Assembly: GCA_903908025.1 (NCBI GenBank)
Contig: CAIVQM010000208.1
Span: 1-6,144 of the forward strand
Direction: 5' to 3'
DNA: 6,144 nt
DNA from: an uncultured bacterium
GTDB lineage: Bacteria; Actinomycetota; Actinomycetes; S36-B12
Shown: piece by piece, positions 1-5,998 of the stretch
Layout of the letters: every line of letters begins with the position of its first letter
Numbering within the stretch: the stretch's first letter is position 1
The notes under the pieces: generated by a model
Told to the model about the DNA's origin: nothing
The model's database searches: none
The model's input: the letters and a program-made list of their open reading frames with translations, nothing else
Made by a program: the position numbers and the translations under genes

Positions 1-506
1 ACGACGCGACCATCGGGAACTGGCTGCTGCCAGAGATCGAGTGGCTCCGCGAGGCGGATGACCTAGGCGTGCCCGTCTTCGGGATCTGCTTCGGGGGCCA
101 ACTGCTGGCGCGCGCGCATGGTGGATCGGTCGCGCGCGGGCCTCGACCGGAGATCGGCTGGACGTCCATCTGGACGCAGGAGCCCGACCTCGTCGGCCCG
201 GGTCCCTGGTTCGAGTTCCACTACGACCGCTGGCAGGTCCCGCCGGAGGCTCGCGAGATCGCCCGCAACTCGCTCGCATCGCAGGCCTTCGTGATCCGAC
301 GCAATCTCGCCGTGCAGTTCCATCCGGAGGTCACTGCCGCCTCACTGCATGGCTGGTTGGTGCTCGGCGGCAACGAGAAGGTCCGCGAGGACGGGCAGGA
401 CGCGGAGATCCTGTACCAGCACACCCTCGCCGAAGGCGAGGACGCCGCACATCGAGCCCATGCACTCGTCGACGCCTTCCTCGATCAGGTGGCTTTCGTC
501 AACTGA
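1..506 (+). CDS. Class I glutamine amidotransferase-like protein, 5'-truncated by window edge
   Basis: This is the C-terminal part (167 visible residues, reading frame from base 3) of a GATase1-fold protein. The nucleophile elbow GICFGGQ puts the catalytic Cys at bases 87-89. The matching His and Glu of the triad lie in QFHPEV (His at 321-323, Glu at 327-329). Whole proteins of this type run to roughly 230-250 residues, so about 70 N-terminal residues, including the first beta strands, lie outside the window. GATase1 proteins hydrolyse the amide of glutamine or a gamma-glutamyl compound. Those that pass ammonia on to a partner are GMP-synthase or carbamoyl-phosphate-synthase like, but a stand-alone form is also known in aniline clusters (TdnT/AtdA2), where it partners a glutamine-synthetase-like enzyme. 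Lying beside aromatic catabolism genes, this stand-alone type is favoured by inference. Stop TGA at 504-506. The fold is certain, the substrate is not. Confidence 0.88.
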   Translation, partial: DATIGNWLLPEIEWLREADDLGVPVFGICFGGQLLARAHGGSVARGPRPEIGWTSIWTQEPDLVGPGPWFEFHYDRWQVPPEAREIARNSLASQAFVIRRNLAVQFHPEVTAASLHGWLVLGGNEKVREDGQDAEILYQHTLAEGEDAAHRAHALVDAFLDQVAFVN

Positions 507-513
507 CCTAGGA

Positions 514-529
514 TTGCAGCACACGGCAA
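514..529. promoter_or_regulatory. Weak imperfect inverted repeat upstream of the MarR gene
   Basis: TTGCAGCACACGGCAA has arms TTGCaG and CgGCAA around 4 bases, with one mismatched position in each arm. It lies in the 51-bp gap between the amidotransferase stop and the MarR-family start. The arm and spacer lengths equal those of the two better repeats at 1825-1840 and 5999-6014, but the base sequence differs. MarR genes are commonly autoregulated from such a position, so it is noted as a possible autoregulatory site. No convincing -35/-10 pair was found in the gap, and the two genes may be cotranscribed. Confidence 0.2.
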
Positions 530-557
530 CATCCAGCGCACGCGTAGGGAGATTCAG

Positions 558-1061
558 GTGGCCGGGCCGCACACACTCGCCGAGACCGAGCGCACGGTGG
601 AGTCACGCCTCGCTGATCTGGAGATCGACTACCGAGCGATGGCCGTCACCTCCAATCTCTTCCGCGCGGCCAACGCCGTCCGCAATCACATGGAGAGCAC
701 GGTCCTGGCCAAGTCCGATCTCACGTGGACGGCCTTCGTCGTCATGTGGATCACCTGGATCTGGGGGTCCGCGGAGACCCGACTCATCGCGCAGGACGCC
801 GGTGTCTCGAAGGCCACCCTGAGCGGGGTCCTCAACACCCTGGAGAAGCGCAAGTTCCTCACGCGCCATCGTTCCGAGGACGACGGCCGCCTGGTGATCG
901 TGGTCCTCACCCCGACCGGCACTCGCCTGATCAAGCGCCTCTTCGGGGAGATCAACCGCGAGGAGACGGTCGCAACGTCGCGGCTCACGGATAAGCAGCA
1001 GGAGGTCGCAGCCGCATTGCTGCGCGAACTGGTGCTCGCAACGGGCAACCCCGAGGGCTGA
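558..1061 (+). CDS. MarR-family winged-helix transcriptional regulator (HpaR-like role possible)
   Basis: A 167-residue cytoplasmic DNA-binding protein. The N-terminal helices (about 1-60) form the dimerisation part. The winged helix-turn-helix follows, with a helix-turn-helix at about 71-100 (SAETRLIAQDAGVSKATLSG, then VLNTLEKRKFL) and the wing at about 102-120 with the family-typical acidic-acidic-G-R segment (SEDDGR) followed by VVLTPTG. The C-terminal helices at about 121-162 complete the dimer interface. MarR proteins are usually around 140-170 residues, so the length is normal. GTG start at 558, chosen because AGGGAG (546-551) sits 6 bases upstream. The family mostly represses catabolic genes and releases DNA on binding a phenolic ligand. 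In E. coli, HpaR, which controls the homoprotocatechuate meta-cleavage operon, belongs to this family. A role over the operon starting at 1887 is inferred from proximity. It ends 9 bases before the convergent hydrolase gene. Confidence 0.9.
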   Translation: MAGPHTLAETERTVESRLADLEIDYRAMAVTSNLFRAANAVRNHMESTVLAKSDLTWTAFVVMWITWIWGSAETRLIAQDAGVSKATLSGVLNTLEKRKFLTRHRSEDDGRLVIVVLTPTGTRLIKRLFGEINREETVATSRLTDKQQEVAAALLRELVLATGNPEG

Positions 1062-1070
1062 CGCCCCCGC

Positions 1071-1775
1071 TCATTCTCCTGCGGCTGACCGCGCCTCCGC
1101 GACCAGGCGCTCGAACGGCTTCAGCTGCGCTGGATCGACATCGAAGGTGTCCTCCGGATGCCACTGGAGGCCACCCGCCCAGCCCGTGGACGCGATAGCC
1201 ACCGCCTCGATGCAACCGTCCTCAGCCCGACCGAGCACCGTGATTCGATCAGCCAGCCGGTCCACCGCCTGATGGTGGTAGCAGGATGCGCCCACCGACG
1301 ACGTCCCGAAGCCCAGGTGATCCGTCGGATCATCGAGGGCCACCACATGGGCGTGGTGACGGTGATGGACGTCCATGTCGATGACGAGGGTGCCGCCCAG
1401 CAGGGCATTGACCACGTGCAGCCCTCGACACACAGCCAGCAGCGGCACGCCGTTGGCGAGGGCGTACGCAGCGAGGGTGAAGTCCGACTCGTCCTGTCGG
1501 TCATCCATGTCGTACAGCGTGGGATCGTCGTCGCTCATGCCGTATCGGGTGGGTCGGACGTCGCCGCCGCCGGGCAGGAGCACGCCGTGGAAACCGGCCA
1601 GCCGGCCAGCCCAGTCGATCCCATCGGGCGCCGCCTCGGGCAGCAGGGTCACCGGATCGCCCCCTGCGAGCCACACGGCCTCGAGAAGTCGCCGGGCCGA
1701 GACCAGTCCGCGGTAGCGCAGTGCGCTGGCGGATTCGGTGAAACGGCCGGGGATGGCGATCTTGGGTCGGAACAC
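1071..1775 (-). CDS. Gamma-glutamyl-gamma-aminobutyrate hydrolase-like protein (PuuD / peptidase C26 family)
   Basis: A 234-residue class I amidotransferase-fold hydrolase of the C26 family. Visible signatures are PGGGDVRPTRYG (68-79), the nucleophile elbow AVCRGLHVVNALLGGTL (Cys116), the substrate-side HHQAVDRLA (167-175), and GLQWHPE carrying His206 and Glu208 of the triad. E. coli PuuD, about 20 residues longer, hydrolyses gamma-glutamyl-GABA in the glutamylated putrescine pathway. Relatives cleave other gamma-glutamyl amides. Here the neighbours are aromatic ring-cleavage genes, so the substrate could be a gamma-glutamylated aromatic amine or its acid (inference). The GTG start (1773-1775 on the minus strand) is supported by GGAGG at 1781-1785, 5 bases upstream. 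It is divergent from the aldehyde dehydrogenase gene and shares with it the 111-bp region holding the inverted repeat at 1825-1840, so shared regulation is plausible. It is not homologous in detail to the amidotransferase at the left edge. Confidence 0.9.
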   Translation of the reverse strand: MFRPKIAIPGRFTESASALRYRGLVSARRLLEAVWLAGGDPVTLLPEAAPDGIDWAGRLAGFHGVLLPGGGDVRPTRYGMSDDDPTLYDMDDRQDESDFTLAAYALANGVPLLAVCRGLHVVNALLGGTLVIDMDVHHRHHAHVVALDDPTDHLGFGTSSVGASCYHHQAVDRLADRITVLGRAEDGCIEAVAIASTGWAGGLQWHPEDTFDVDPAQLKPFERLVAEARSAAGE

Positions 1776-1824
1776 TCAAACCTCCGTCGTGGGGTGTCCA
1801 AGGAAGTCTGCACTATTGGCTATC

Positions 1825-1840
1825 CGTTTGGAAGCGAACG
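1825..1840. promoter_or_regulatory. Candidate operator 1 (CGTTyG-N4-CGAACG) in the divergent promoter region
   Basis: CGTTTGGAAGCGAACG is an inverted repeat with 6-base arms CGTTTG / CGAACG (one mismatch) and a 4-base centre. It agrees at 12 of 16 positions with the perfect palindrome at 5999-6014, and both are preceded by C and followed by A. It ends 3 bases before the -10-like TATGAT (1844-1849), so it covers the place where a -35 box and spacer would lie for the operon starting at 1887. It is also upstream of the divergent hydrolase gene. Size and symmetry suit a dimeric winged-helix or TetR-type regulator. The binding protein is not shown by the sequence. Confidence 0.6.
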
Positions 1841-1843
1841 ATC

Positions 1844-1849
1844 TATGAT
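1844..1849 (+). promoter_or_regulatory. Candidate -10 box of the aldehyde dehydrogenase-dioxygenase operon
   Basis: TATGAT matches the TANNNT pattern of sigma-70/SigA-type -10 boxes and lies 37 bases before the ATG at 1887. No good -35 box exists at 16-19 bases upstream (that stretch, around 1820-1827, reads CTATCCGT). The nearest TTGG-type hexamer, TTGGCT at 1816-1821, would give a 22-base spacer, which is too long. The missing -35 and the adjacent operator suggest that the promoter is regulator-dependent or weak. The 111-bp intergenic stretch holds nothing else recognisable apart from the two Shine-Dalgarno sequences. Confidence 0.4.
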
Positions 1850-1886
1850 GTGCCGACGCTGACCGCCGAAAGCACGAGGAGCCTGC

Positions 1887-3347
1887 ATGCCCACGATCAC
1901 CATCGCGGGTGTCGATGTCGACACGCGCCACTGGATCGGCGGCCAGCGGGTGGCATCAGCTGAGACATTCGACGACATCTCCCCGATCGACGGCAGTCTG
2001 CTCGGGCGCGTCAGCCGTGGAGGCCGGGCGGAGGCCGATGCCGCGGTCGCAGCGGCCAAGGCGGCCTTCCCAGCCTGGGCGCGACTGACCCCCCTCGCAC
2101 GCGCCGAGATCCTCCACCGGGTGGCCGACAACATCGAGGCACACATCGAGGAGCTCTCGCAGATCGAGACGCATGACAACGGCTCCCTACTCCGCTCGCA
2201 CCGTCGCGGCGTCATGCCACGAGTCGTCATGAACCTGCGCTACTTCGCTGACTACGCCGTCGAGAAGCTGACCCACCCCGTCTTCGAGACGCGCGGCCAC
2301 GACAACCACGTGACCTGGGACCCATCCGGCGTGGCGGTCATCATCACGCCATGGAACGCGCCACTGATGCTGGCGACGTGGCGCATCGGGCCTGCCCTCG
2401 CTTCCGGCGACACCGTCGTCCTCAAGCCGCCGGAGTGGGCTCCCCTCACGGCCTCGTACTTCGCACAGCTCGCGCATGAGGCAGGTCTGCCCGCAGGGGT
2501 CTTCAACGTCGTGCAGGGCTACGGCGCAGAGGCAGGCGCACCCCTCACGGAGAACCCCGACGTCGCCCGCATCTGCTTCACCGGGTCTGTTCCCACCGCC
2601 AAGGTGATCGCACGCGCTGCCGCCGAGAACCTGATCCCCTGCTCCTTCGAGCTCGGTGGCAAGAGCCCCACGGTGATCCTCGACGATGCCGACCTCGACC
2701 TTGCGGTCGACCTCGCGGTCGAGCAGTACGACAACGCCGGGCAGGTCTGCCTCGCGGGTACACGCCTGCTCGTGCAGGAGGGCATCGCTGATGCCTTCAC
2801 GGCACGGTTCATCGAGCGGGTCGCGCAGATCCGACAGGGTGACCCGCGCGACGAGGAGACCCAGATCGGGCCCAATATCCATCTCAAGCACATCGAGCGC
2901 GTGCAGGGCTTCGTCGATCGAGCCCGCTCCGCTGGGGCCACGATCGCCTACGGCGGCGAGGTGAATGCCGACCTCGGCACCCACTACTTCCGCCCGACTC
3001 TCATTCGCGACGCATCGCCCGAGAGCGAGATCCTCACGCAGGAGGTCTTCGGTCCCGTGCTGACGATGCAGACCTTCGGGACCGACGAGGAAGGCCTCGT
3101 CCTCGCGAACGGCACCGAGTTCGGGCTGGCCGCGTGCGTCGTCAGTGGCAACCGCGAGCGCGCCGAGGCCTTCACCCAGTTCCTGGTCGCTGGAACGATC
3201 TGGGTGAACTGCTTCTTCGTCCGCGACCTGTCCGCTCCGTTTGGCGGGTCGAAGAAGTCCGGCATCGGACGCGAGGGCGGCGTGTGGTCATTCGACTTCT
3301 ACGCCGATGTGAAGAACACCGTGTACGCCCCAAGTGGATGGAAGTAG
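1887..3347 (+). CDS. hpaE: Aldehyde dehydrogenase, HpaE-like (5-carboxymethyl-2-hydroxymuconate semialdehyde dehydrogenase)
   Basis: A 486-residue NAD(P)-dependent aldehyde dehydrogenase of normal family length. Motifs in order are TPWNAPL with the oxyanion Asn157, VLKPPEWAP with cofactor-binding Lys180, FTGSVPTAK (231-239) in the Rossmann-like fold, FELGGKSP with general base Glu255, NAGQVCLAGTR with nucleophile Cys288, EVFGPVL (386-392) and PFGGSKKSGIGREGG (451-465). All catalytic residues are present. Within the homoprotocatechuate pathway, HpaE oxidises the ring-opened semialdehyde made by HpaD to the tricarboxylic acid that the FAH-family step then uses. The gene lies immediately upstream of an HpaD-like dioxygenase, which supports this role over a generic betaine- or phenylacetaldehyde-type dehydrogenase. 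ATG start with GAGGAG (1876-1881) 5 bases upstream. First gene of a four-gene operon. The family is certain and the exact substrate is inferred from context. Confidence 0.9.
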   Translation: MPTITIAGVDVDTRHWIGGQRVASAETFDDISPIDGSLLGRVSRGGRAEADAAVAAAKAAFPAWARLTPLARAEILHRVADNIEAHIEELSQIETHDNGSLLRSHRRGVMPRVVMNLRYFADYAVEKLTHPVFETRGHDNHVTWDPSGVAVIITPWNAPLMLATWRIGPALASGDTVVLKPPEWAPLTASYFAQLAHEAGLPAGVFNVVQGYGAEAGAPLTENPDVARICFTGSVPTAKVIARAAAENLIPCSFELGGKSPTVILDDADLDLAVDLAVEQYDNAGQVCLAGTRLLVQEGIADAFTARFIERVAQIRQGDPRDEETQIGPNIHLKHIERVQGFVDRARSAGATIAYGGEVNADLGTHYFRPTLIRDASPESEILTQEVFGPVLTMQTFGTDEEGLVLANGTEFGLAACVVSGNRERAEAFTQFLVAGTIWVNCFFVRDLSAPFGGSKKSGIGREGGVWSFDFYADVKNTVYAPSGWK

Positions 3348-3352
3348 AGGAG
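3346..3352 (+). promoter_or_regulatory. Shine-Dalgarno site that fixes the dioxygenase start
   Basis: AGAGGAG lies 5 bases before the ATG at 3358 and overlaps the TAG stop of the aldehyde dehydrogenase (3345-3347). It decides for 3358 over an in-frame GTG at 3334, which would place the ribosome-binding site inside the coding sequence and add eight residues absent from the LigB-type N-terminus. Confidence 0.75.
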
Positions 3353-3357
3353 TAGCC

Positions 3358-4257
3358 ATGGGTGAGGTAGTCGGAGCAGCATTCCTGTCGCACGTGCCGA
3401 CGATCATGCTGCCGCTGGAGACAAGGCTCGAGCTCAACGAGGGCAAGGAGATCTCCTTGGTTCCGTCGTTGCAGAAGTTGCGCAAGGACAAGTTCGAGAC
3501 TCTCGATTACGACACGGTGATCATGCTCGATTCGCACTGGTTCACCACCGTCGAGTTCATCGTCGCGGCCCAGGACCGTCGGGCCGGGCTCTTCACGGCT
3601 GAAGAACTGCCCCGCGGCATGTGCCGCATTCCGTATGACTGGAAGGGCGATCCTGAGCTCGCGTACGCAATCGCCGCGGAAGCGGACGCACAGGACACGT
3701 GGATCACACCGATCGACGATCAGTACCTGCCGCTCTACTACCCGTCCGTGAACCTGTGGAGCTACCTGGGCAAGGGTCTCGACGACAAGGCATGGATCTC
3801 CATGAGCGTCTGCCAGACCGGCGACACCGAGGACTTCCTGCGGGTCGGGCGCGCGATCGGCGAGGCCATCCGCAAGACCGATCGCAAGGTCATCATCATC
3901 GCCAGCGGCTCGCTGTCGCACACCTTCTACCCGCTGCGCGAGCTGCGGGCACACGAGGCCAGCGACCCGTCGCACATCTTCAGCCGTGAGGCCTACGACG
4001 CCGACCAGCAGCGCCTGCAGTGGTTTGCCGAGGGCCGGCACGACATGGTGCTCGACACCATGGACGACTTCATGCCGTTCCGCCCCGAGGGCAAGTTCGC
4101 CCACTACCTGATGATGGCCGCCGCCCTCGGCGAGCGTGACTTCGCCGCACCCGGCGTGCAGATCAGTGACTACGAGAACTCGGTGGGCACGAGCCAGGTG
4201 CACGTGTGGTTCGACCGTCCGGCCACCGGCTGGACCCGTGCGGGGGCGGTTGCGTGA
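3358..4257 (+). CDS. hpaD: Class III (LigB-fold) extradiol dioxygenase, HpaD-like 3,4-dihydroxyphenylacetate 2,3-dioxygenase
   Basis: A 299-residue non-haem Fe(II) ring-cleavage enzyme of the LigB superfamily. The metal and acid-base residues are at the expected spacing: His12 (FLSHVPT), His60 (MLDSHWFTT), Glu244 (FRPEGKFAH) and the catalytic His188 (SGSLSHTF). In LigB the equivalents are His12, His61, Glu242 and His195. HpaD opens the ring of homoprotocatechuate next to the hydroxyl pair and gives 5-carboxymethyl-2-hydroxymuconate semialdehyde, the substrate of the enzyme encoded just upstream. Well-known actinobacterial homoprotocatechuate dioxygenases (Brevibacterium HPCD, Arthrobacter MndD) are type I enzymes of an unrelated fold, so a LigB-type enzyme here is notable. 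It starts 10 bases after the aldehyde dehydrogenase stop, and its TGA overlaps the GTG of the next gene (GTGA). A related catechol with another side chain cannot be excluded as the substrate. Confidence 0.87.
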   Translation: MGEVVGAAFLSHVPTIMLPLETRLELNEGKEISLVPSLQKLRKDKFETLDYDTVIMLDSHWFTTVEFIVAAQDRRAGLFTAEELPRGMCRIPYDWKGDPELAYAIAAEADAQDTWITPIDDQYLPLYYPSVNLWSYLGKGLDDKAWISMSVCQTGDTEDFLRVGRAIGEAIRKTDRKVIIIASGSLSHTFYPLRELRAHEASDPSHIFSREAYDADQQRLQWFAEGRHDMVLDTMDDFMPFRPEGKFAHYLMMAAALGERDFAAPGVQISDYENSVGTSQVHVWFDRPATGWTRAGAVA

Positions 4258-5132
4258 CCGAGTACCGACGGATCCTGCTCGACGGCTTCCCCGTTCAGAC
4301 TGTCCGCCACGGCGACGAACTCGTCGCGGCGGACGGCCGGGTCGTGGGAGTCGACGACGCCATCCACCTGCCGCCGTGCGAGCCGACGAAGATCATCGCT
4401 GTCCACCTGAACTACGACTCCCGCACTCAGGAGTTCATGACGAAGCTCCCTCCTGCGCCCACGTACTTCCACAAGCCGATCACCGCCCTCAACTCGCACA
4501 AGGGCGCGGTCGTGCGGCCGGACCGGTGCAAGTGGCTCAACTACGAGGGCGAGATCGTCATCGTCATCGGACGCACGTGCCGCAATGTGTCACCCGAGGA
4601 TGCGGGTGACTACATCGCCGGCTACACGGTGGGCAACGACTACGGACTTCACGACTTCCGCGATACCGATGCCGGCTCGATGCTGCGCGTCAAGGGGTCT
4701 GACACTCTCGCTCCCATCGGTCCCGGACTCGTGACGGGCTGGGACTTCCGCAACAAGGGCATCCGCACCATCGTGAACGGCGTGGTCAAGCAGGATTCGA
4801 CCACGGCCGAGATGGAGTGGGACATGCACTACCTGGTTGCCGACATCGCCCGCACGATCACCCTGGTCCCGGGCGACATCCTGTTCTCCGGCACGCCCGC
4901 GTTCTCCCGCACCGTCTACCCCGGCGACATCGTCGAGGTGGAGGTCGAGGGTCTCGGCACTCTGAGCAACACGATCGTGCAGGGACCCACACCGATTCGC
5001 GATGACTGCGGTGCACAGCCGACCGAGTCCGAGGAGGTCATCTCCACCGCCCAGGGTGGCGACTGGGAGTTCCGTGGCATCCGCACCCCGTCCAAGGATC
5101 TCTACCCGTCGACCGTCCAGGAGAAGGCATGA
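4254..5132 (+). CDS. hpaG: FAH-family isomerase/decarboxylase, HpaG-like, single domain
   Basis: A 292-residue fumarylacetoacetate-hydrolase-fold protein. The N-terminal lid is about 1-45. The catalytic domain begins at PTKIIAVHLNY (44-54) and carries the divalent-metal ligands Glu98 and Glu100 (YEGE) and Asp129 (GNDYG), Lys147 (RVKGSD) and the FSGTP loop (211-215). In the homoprotocatechuate pathway HpaG decarboxylates the tricarboxylic acid and then isomerises the product. The E. coli protein has two fused copies of this domain, while only one is present here. After the canonical end of the fold (about residue 245) there is a roughly 48-residue tail containing WEFRGIRTP, which I do not recognise. 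The GTG start at 4254 overlaps the previous TGA (GTGA), with a weak GGGGG site at 4242-4246. An in-frame GTG at 4206 lies within the dioxygenase gene and is disfavoured. Its stop overlaps the next ATG (ATGA). It could instead act only as an isomerase or hydratase. Confidence 0.83.
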   Translation: MTEYRRILLDGFPVQTVRHGDELVAADGRVVGVDDAIHLPPCEPTKIIAVHLNYDSRTQEFMTKLPPAPTYFHKPITALNSHKGAVVRPDRCKWLNYEGEIVIVIGRTCRNVSPEDAGDYIAGYTVGNDYGLHDFRDTDAGSMLRVKGSDTLAPIGPGLVTGWDFRNKGIRTIVNGVVKQDSTTAEMEWDMHYLVADIARTITLVPGDILFSGTPAFSRTVYPGDIVEVEVEGLGTLSNTIVQGPTPIRDDCGAQPTESEEVISTAQGGDWEFRGIRTPSKDLYPSTVQEKA

Positions 5133-5938
5133 CCGGATCGCAGGGCTTCCTGCCCCCGTACACGCAGTCGGGTCGCAGCGCGGTCGTGCCCGACATGCCA
5201 TGGCACTACTCCGGCACCCTCCTGACCGTCGAGTACCGCACGGATCCGAGGAACGTGCGGGCGATCCTGCCTCCCGACCTCGAGCTCGCCGATGAGGATC
5301 CCGGCGCCGTGGCATTCATCTGGGCCGACTGGCAGTCGTGCAGCGGCAGCTTCGAGGAACTGCTCGATCCGGCGAAGGCCCAGTACCTCGAGGCGTTCGT
5401 CGTCGTGCGGTGCCAGTACCAGGGCGTGACGTACAGCCGATGCGTCCTCATCTGGGTCACCTCCGACTTCGCGATCGCCCGCGGCTGGTTCCAGGGCTAC
5501 CCGAAGAAGCTCGGCAGCGCCTACGTCACCCGCCCCTACAACCGTGGCAAGGCCACCGCGCGCATCGGGGAGGGCGGCACCTTCGGCGCATCGCTCGCCG
5601 CGTACGACCATCGCCTCGCCACCGCGAAGGTCACCCTCCGGGAGCCGGCGACGTCGAATGGTTTCGTCAACGGTCACAAGATGGTCCACCACCGCCAGAT
5701 GCCGTCGCTGGTCCCCGGTGCGGGCATGTCGCTGAACCAGGTTGTCACGATGGGCGGCATCGATCTCGACCTGGGCCAGCCGTGGGTCGGCGACGCCGAA
5801 CTGAGCCTGTTCGACTCGCCATGGGACGAGCCGGCCGCACTCCTGCCCGTCGACGAGATCATCGCCGGGTACTACTGCGAGGTCGGCACGACATTCAACG
5901 GCGGCACCCTGCTGACCGACCACTCCCAACCGATCTGA
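5129..5938 (+). CDS. Acetoacetate decarboxylase (ADC)-family protein
   Basis: A 269-residue soluble protein of the ADC superfamily, near the usual 240-280 residues. The signature is the lysine pair in GWFQGYPKKLGS (Lys126 and Lys127), equivalent to the Schiff-base lysine and its pKa-lowering neighbour in clostridial ADC (Lys115/Lys116). The stretch at 86-98 (YLEAFVVVRCQYQ, with Glu88) resembles the segment holding the conserved active-site Glu. RAILPPDLEL (45-54) is the typical N-terminal beta-barrel piece. The family includes decarboxylases and also aldolase-dehydratases that use the same lysine. The gene is translationally coupled to the FAH-family gene (ATGA overlap, AGGAG at 5119-5123), so it probably acts on an intermediate of the same pathway. 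Candidate roles are decarboxylation of the ring-cleaved beta-keto-type acid or a retro-aldol/dehydration step (inference). It is not part of the classical hpa gene set. Last gene of the operon. Confidence 0.82.
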   Translation: MTGSQGFLPPYTQSGRSAVVPDMPWHYSGTLLTVEYRTDPRNVRAILPPDLELADEDPGAVAFIWADWQSCSGSFEELLDPAKAQYLEAFVVVRCQYQGVTYSRCVLIWVTSDFAIARGWFQGYPKKLGSAYVTRPYNRGKATARIGEGGTFGASLAAYDHRLATAKVTLREPATSNGFVNGHKMVHHRQMPSLVPGAGMSLNQVVTMGGIDLDLGQPWVGDAELSLFDSPWDEPAALLPVDEIIAGYYCEVGTTFNGGTLLTDHSQPI

Positions 5939-5946
5939 AAAGGGGG

Positions 5947-5961
5947 CGGCGGCTTCCGCCG
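5947..5961 (+). terminator. Short GC hairpin after the operon, possible weak terminator
   Basis: CGGCGG-CTT-CCGCCG forms a 6-bp stem with a 3-base loop, starting 8 bases after the stop of the ADC-family gene. No T-tract follows (the next bases are GAATGC), so it is not a canonical intrinsic terminator. Actinobacterial terminators often lack U-tracts, so partial termination or 3'-end protection is possible. It sits just before the P450 promoter. Confidence 0.35.
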
Positions 5962-5967
5962 GAATGC

Positions 5968-5996
5968 TTGACGGGGCTTCGGGTCGCCCCTAGCCT
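5968..5996 (+). promoter_or_regulatory. Sigma-70-type promoter for the P450-like gene
   Basis: The -35 TTGACG (5968-5973) and the -10 TAGCCT (5991-5996) are separated by 17 bases, the ideal spacing for a SigA/sigma-70 promoter. The expected transcription start near 6002-6004 falls inside the palindrome at 5999-6014. The resulting leader of about 53 bases ends at the ATG at 6056. This promoter shows that the P450-like gene has its own transcript even though it follows the operon on the same strand. Confidence 0.55.
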
Positions 5997-5998
5997 AC

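Noticed and set aside
1112..1117. Isolated CGAACG half-site inside the PuuD-like coding region
   Set aside because: No partner CGTTyG arm at the right distance, and it lies within coding sequence.
1798..1819. CCAA...TTGG inverted repeat between the divergent genes
   Set aside because: Only 4-base arms with a 14-base spacer, so not distinguishable from chance.
1158..1862. Plus-strand open frame (234 codons) opposite the PuuD-like gene and running into the divergent promoter
   Set aside because: The minus-strand protein has all C26 motifs. The plus frame has no domain and would cross the promoter and operator region.
2187..2984. Minus-strand open frame (265 codons) opposite the aldehyde dehydrogenase
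   Set aside because: Opposite a complete aldehyde dehydrogenase, with no motif seen in the antisense translation.
3172..4203. Long minus-strand open frame (343 codons) antisense to the end of the aldehyde dehydrogenase and the dioxygenase
   Set aside because: High-GC codon bias keeps antisense frames open. The translation shows no recognisable domain and lies opposite genes with intact catalytic motifs.
4206..4253. Upstream GTG start for the FAH-family gene
   Set aside because: It would overlap the dioxygenase by about 50 bases and add residues encoded by an overprinted frame. GTG at 4254 gives the usual 4-base GTGA overlap.
5102..5929. Minus-strand open frame (275 codons) opposite the ADC-family gene
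   Set aside because: A GC-bias shadow with no family resemblance. The plus strand carries the lysine-pair motif and a coupled start.
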